A DNA stretch of 64,000 nt. Source: Stenotrophobium rhamnosiphilum (GTDB lineage: Bacteria; Pseudomonadota; Gammaproteobacteria; Nevskiales; Nevskiaceae). Below the pieces are notes generated by a model, which did no database searches, was not told the DNA's origin, and worked only from the letters and a program-made list of their open reading frames with translations. Numbering within the stretch: position 1 is the first letter of the stretch; each line of letters opens with the position of its first letter. The position numbers and the translations under genes were made by a program. This document shows positions 62,914-64,000 of this stretch, one piece after another. The stretch is from positions 124,001 to 188,000 of the forward strand of contig NZ_QANS01000003.1 of the NCBI RefSeq assembly GCF_003052265.1, given 5' to 3'.

Positions 62914-64000
62914 TGAGTCAACTCGAAGTTTTAGCCGAGACGGTCAAACTTGCCCGTCTACTTGGTACAACGCCTGAAGCACTCGACTATCTGAAGCCAC
63001 TCGATGCTGCGCAATTGCGCGAGCTGCGCGAACGACTCAGCGAAGCCGAGTTCGCACGCACGCGGCCGATGTTTCAAAAACTGACTCAGGCTAGTCGTTT
63101 ATTACCGAACGCCTTGGTCGCCATGATGGGCGAGAAAGTATTTGGTGCTGTGCTTTGCGCACGTATCGCAGGCTTGATGCCAGCCGATCGCGCGATCGAC
63201 CTTTCGCTAAAAATGTCTGATGCGTTTCTGGCCGACGTCGCTGTTGAGCTTGATCCACAAAGCGCACGCGATGTGATCGCTGCAATGCCATCAAAACGCG
63301 TTGTCGCTGTTGCATTGATTTTGGTTGCGCGCGGCGACTACATCACGATGGGTCGATTCGTTGGTTACTTATCCGAGCCAGTGATTGATGCGGCGATGAA
63401 AGCAGTCACCAGCGATGAAGCTTTGCTACGCACGGCGTTCTTCGTCGAGTCGAAGGAAAAGCTCAATTCACTGATTGGTCTGCTGCCCGAATCACGTCTG
63501 CGTTCCAGCATCCTGCTGGCTGCGGATGATCACTCCGGCTTGTGGACTGAAGCATTGGCCTTGATGGACCACGCCGATGACAAGTGGAAGCGCAAGATTG
63601 GTGATCTTGCTGCGGATCAGGACGAAGCGGTACTCAACAGCATGATGCAAGCAGCGCAGCGTCTACAGGTTTGGGATTCGGTGTTGCCGATTGTGGGCTG
63701 CATGAGCGTCAAGAGTCAGCGCAAAGTTGCTGCCTTGCCGGGCCTTGCCGATCCAGAAGTGCTGAACGGCATTATTCATGCGGCCGAACATCACTCGCTG
63801 TGGAGTGATCTGCTGCCGCTCGTGGGTTACATGCACGAGAAAACGCGTCGCGTTGCCGCGCAAGTTGTTGAGCACTTGCCGCGTGAAGTGCTGCTGAATC
63901 TTTTGAGCACTGCTAATAGCAAGAAGCTGTGGCCTGATCTGGTTTCTATTCTCAAGCTGATGGATGAAGCCGAACAACGCACGGTGGTTCGTCTCATCGG
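62913..64000 (+). CDS. Helical-repeat protein with exact 43-residue units (partial)
   Basis: An ATG at 62913 opens a frame that runs off the window after about 362 residues. No signal peptide is present. From residue 210, four units start at exact 43-residue steps (210, 253, 296, 339), each with [LV]W-x-x-x-L near its start. The first reads LWTEALALMD, the next VWDSVLPIVG, LWSDLLPLVG and LWPDLVSILK. Each unit predicts a helix pair, giving an alpha-solenoid. The earlier part (LDPQSARDVIAAMPSKRV) also recalls helical repeats such as those of MgtE N-domains. It likely binds a partner, perhaps the RND transporter. The name and function are unknown. Confidence 0.8.
   Translation, partial: MSQLEVLAETVKLARLLGTTPEALDYLKPLDAAQLRELRERLSEAEFARTRPMFQKLTQASRLLPNALVAMMGEKVFGAVLCARIAGLMPADRAIDLSLKMSDAFLADVAVELDPQSARDVIAAMPSKRVVAVALILVARGDYITMGRFVGYLSEPVIDAAMKAVTSDEALLRTAFFVESKEKLNSLIGLLPESRLRSSILLAADDHSGLWTEALALMDHADDKWKRKIGDLAADQDEAVLNSMMQAAQRLQVWDSVLPIVGCMSVKSQRKVAALPGLADPEVLNGIIHAAEHHSLWSDLLPLVGYMHEKTRRVAAQVVEHLPREVLLNLLSTANSKKLWPDLVSILKLMDEAEQRTVVRLI

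Noticed and set aside
1-64000. tRNA, rRNA, CRISPR arrays, insertion sequences, prophage
   Set aside because: I looked for T-loop/anticodon patterns, regularly spaced direct repeats, transposase or integrase motifs, and found none that I could support.

Overview
The window reads as ordinary chromosome of a Gram-negative, hydrocarbon-using gammaproteobacterium. Evidence for this: an AlkB-type alkane hydroxylase next to a rubredoxin; an alcohol-forming fatty acyl-CoA reductase whose layout and sequence closely resemble the Marinobacter enzyme as I remember it; a B12-dependent methionine synthase; an APH-fold homoserine kinase; and many secreted beta-barrel proteins and lipoproteins. A Nevskiales/Solimonadaceae-like host is my best guess, but this is inference from gene content. 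I see no phage, insertion sequence, CRISPR array, tRNA or rRNA. Coding density is high and no gene-free stretch exceeds about 290 bases.

Layout. 1-3249: a membrane protein, an outer-membrane barrel with an SH3-like tail, and a coupled lipoprotein/periplasmic pair. 3471-8680: fatty acyl-CoA reductase, a DUF5924/DUF2914-like membrane protein and a lipoprotein CocE-like hydrolase. 8752-15507: DAHP synthase, DUF3187 barrel, pirin, CBS protein, GST, TauE/SafE exporter and a hotdog thioesterase, separated by palindromic intergenic repeats. 15508-20400 (minus): two MFS carriers, homoserine kinase and two secreted SH3-like paralogues. 20508-26798 (minus): POT peptide transporter, M20 peptidase, DUF4394 lipoprotein, then alkB followed by rubredoxin and ppnP. 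27048-31575: metH and a small membrane protein.

31603-48666 is one large urea module. A porin and urtABCDE (urea ABC uptake) run on the minus strand. Diverging from them, ureDABCEFG and a UreJ/HupE nickel permease run on the plus strand and continue directly into a 1134-residue sensor and an overlapping response regulator. The sensor fuses an NCS1-like transporter, a cysteine cluster, two more membrane helices, a histidine kinase and a receiver. This fits a urea- or nitrogen-responsive transporter-kinase controlling the module. It is the most interesting system in the window.

48716-57077: a secreted methyltransferase-like protein, slyD, pntAA-pntAB-pntB (proton-translocating transhydrogenase), a DUF3015 protein, a DUF4105/Lnb-like envelope enzyme with a barrel-like C terminus, and an alpha/beta-hydrolase lipoprotein. 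57266-64000: a tightly overlapping envelope operon of DUF1329 (with an unusual helical insertion), a Ycf48-like propeller, an RND/MMPL transporter, a 68-residue protein and a protein of exact 43-residue helical repeats that runs off the window. It looks like a lipid- or hydrophobe-trafficking system, with the last two proteins as possible new partners.
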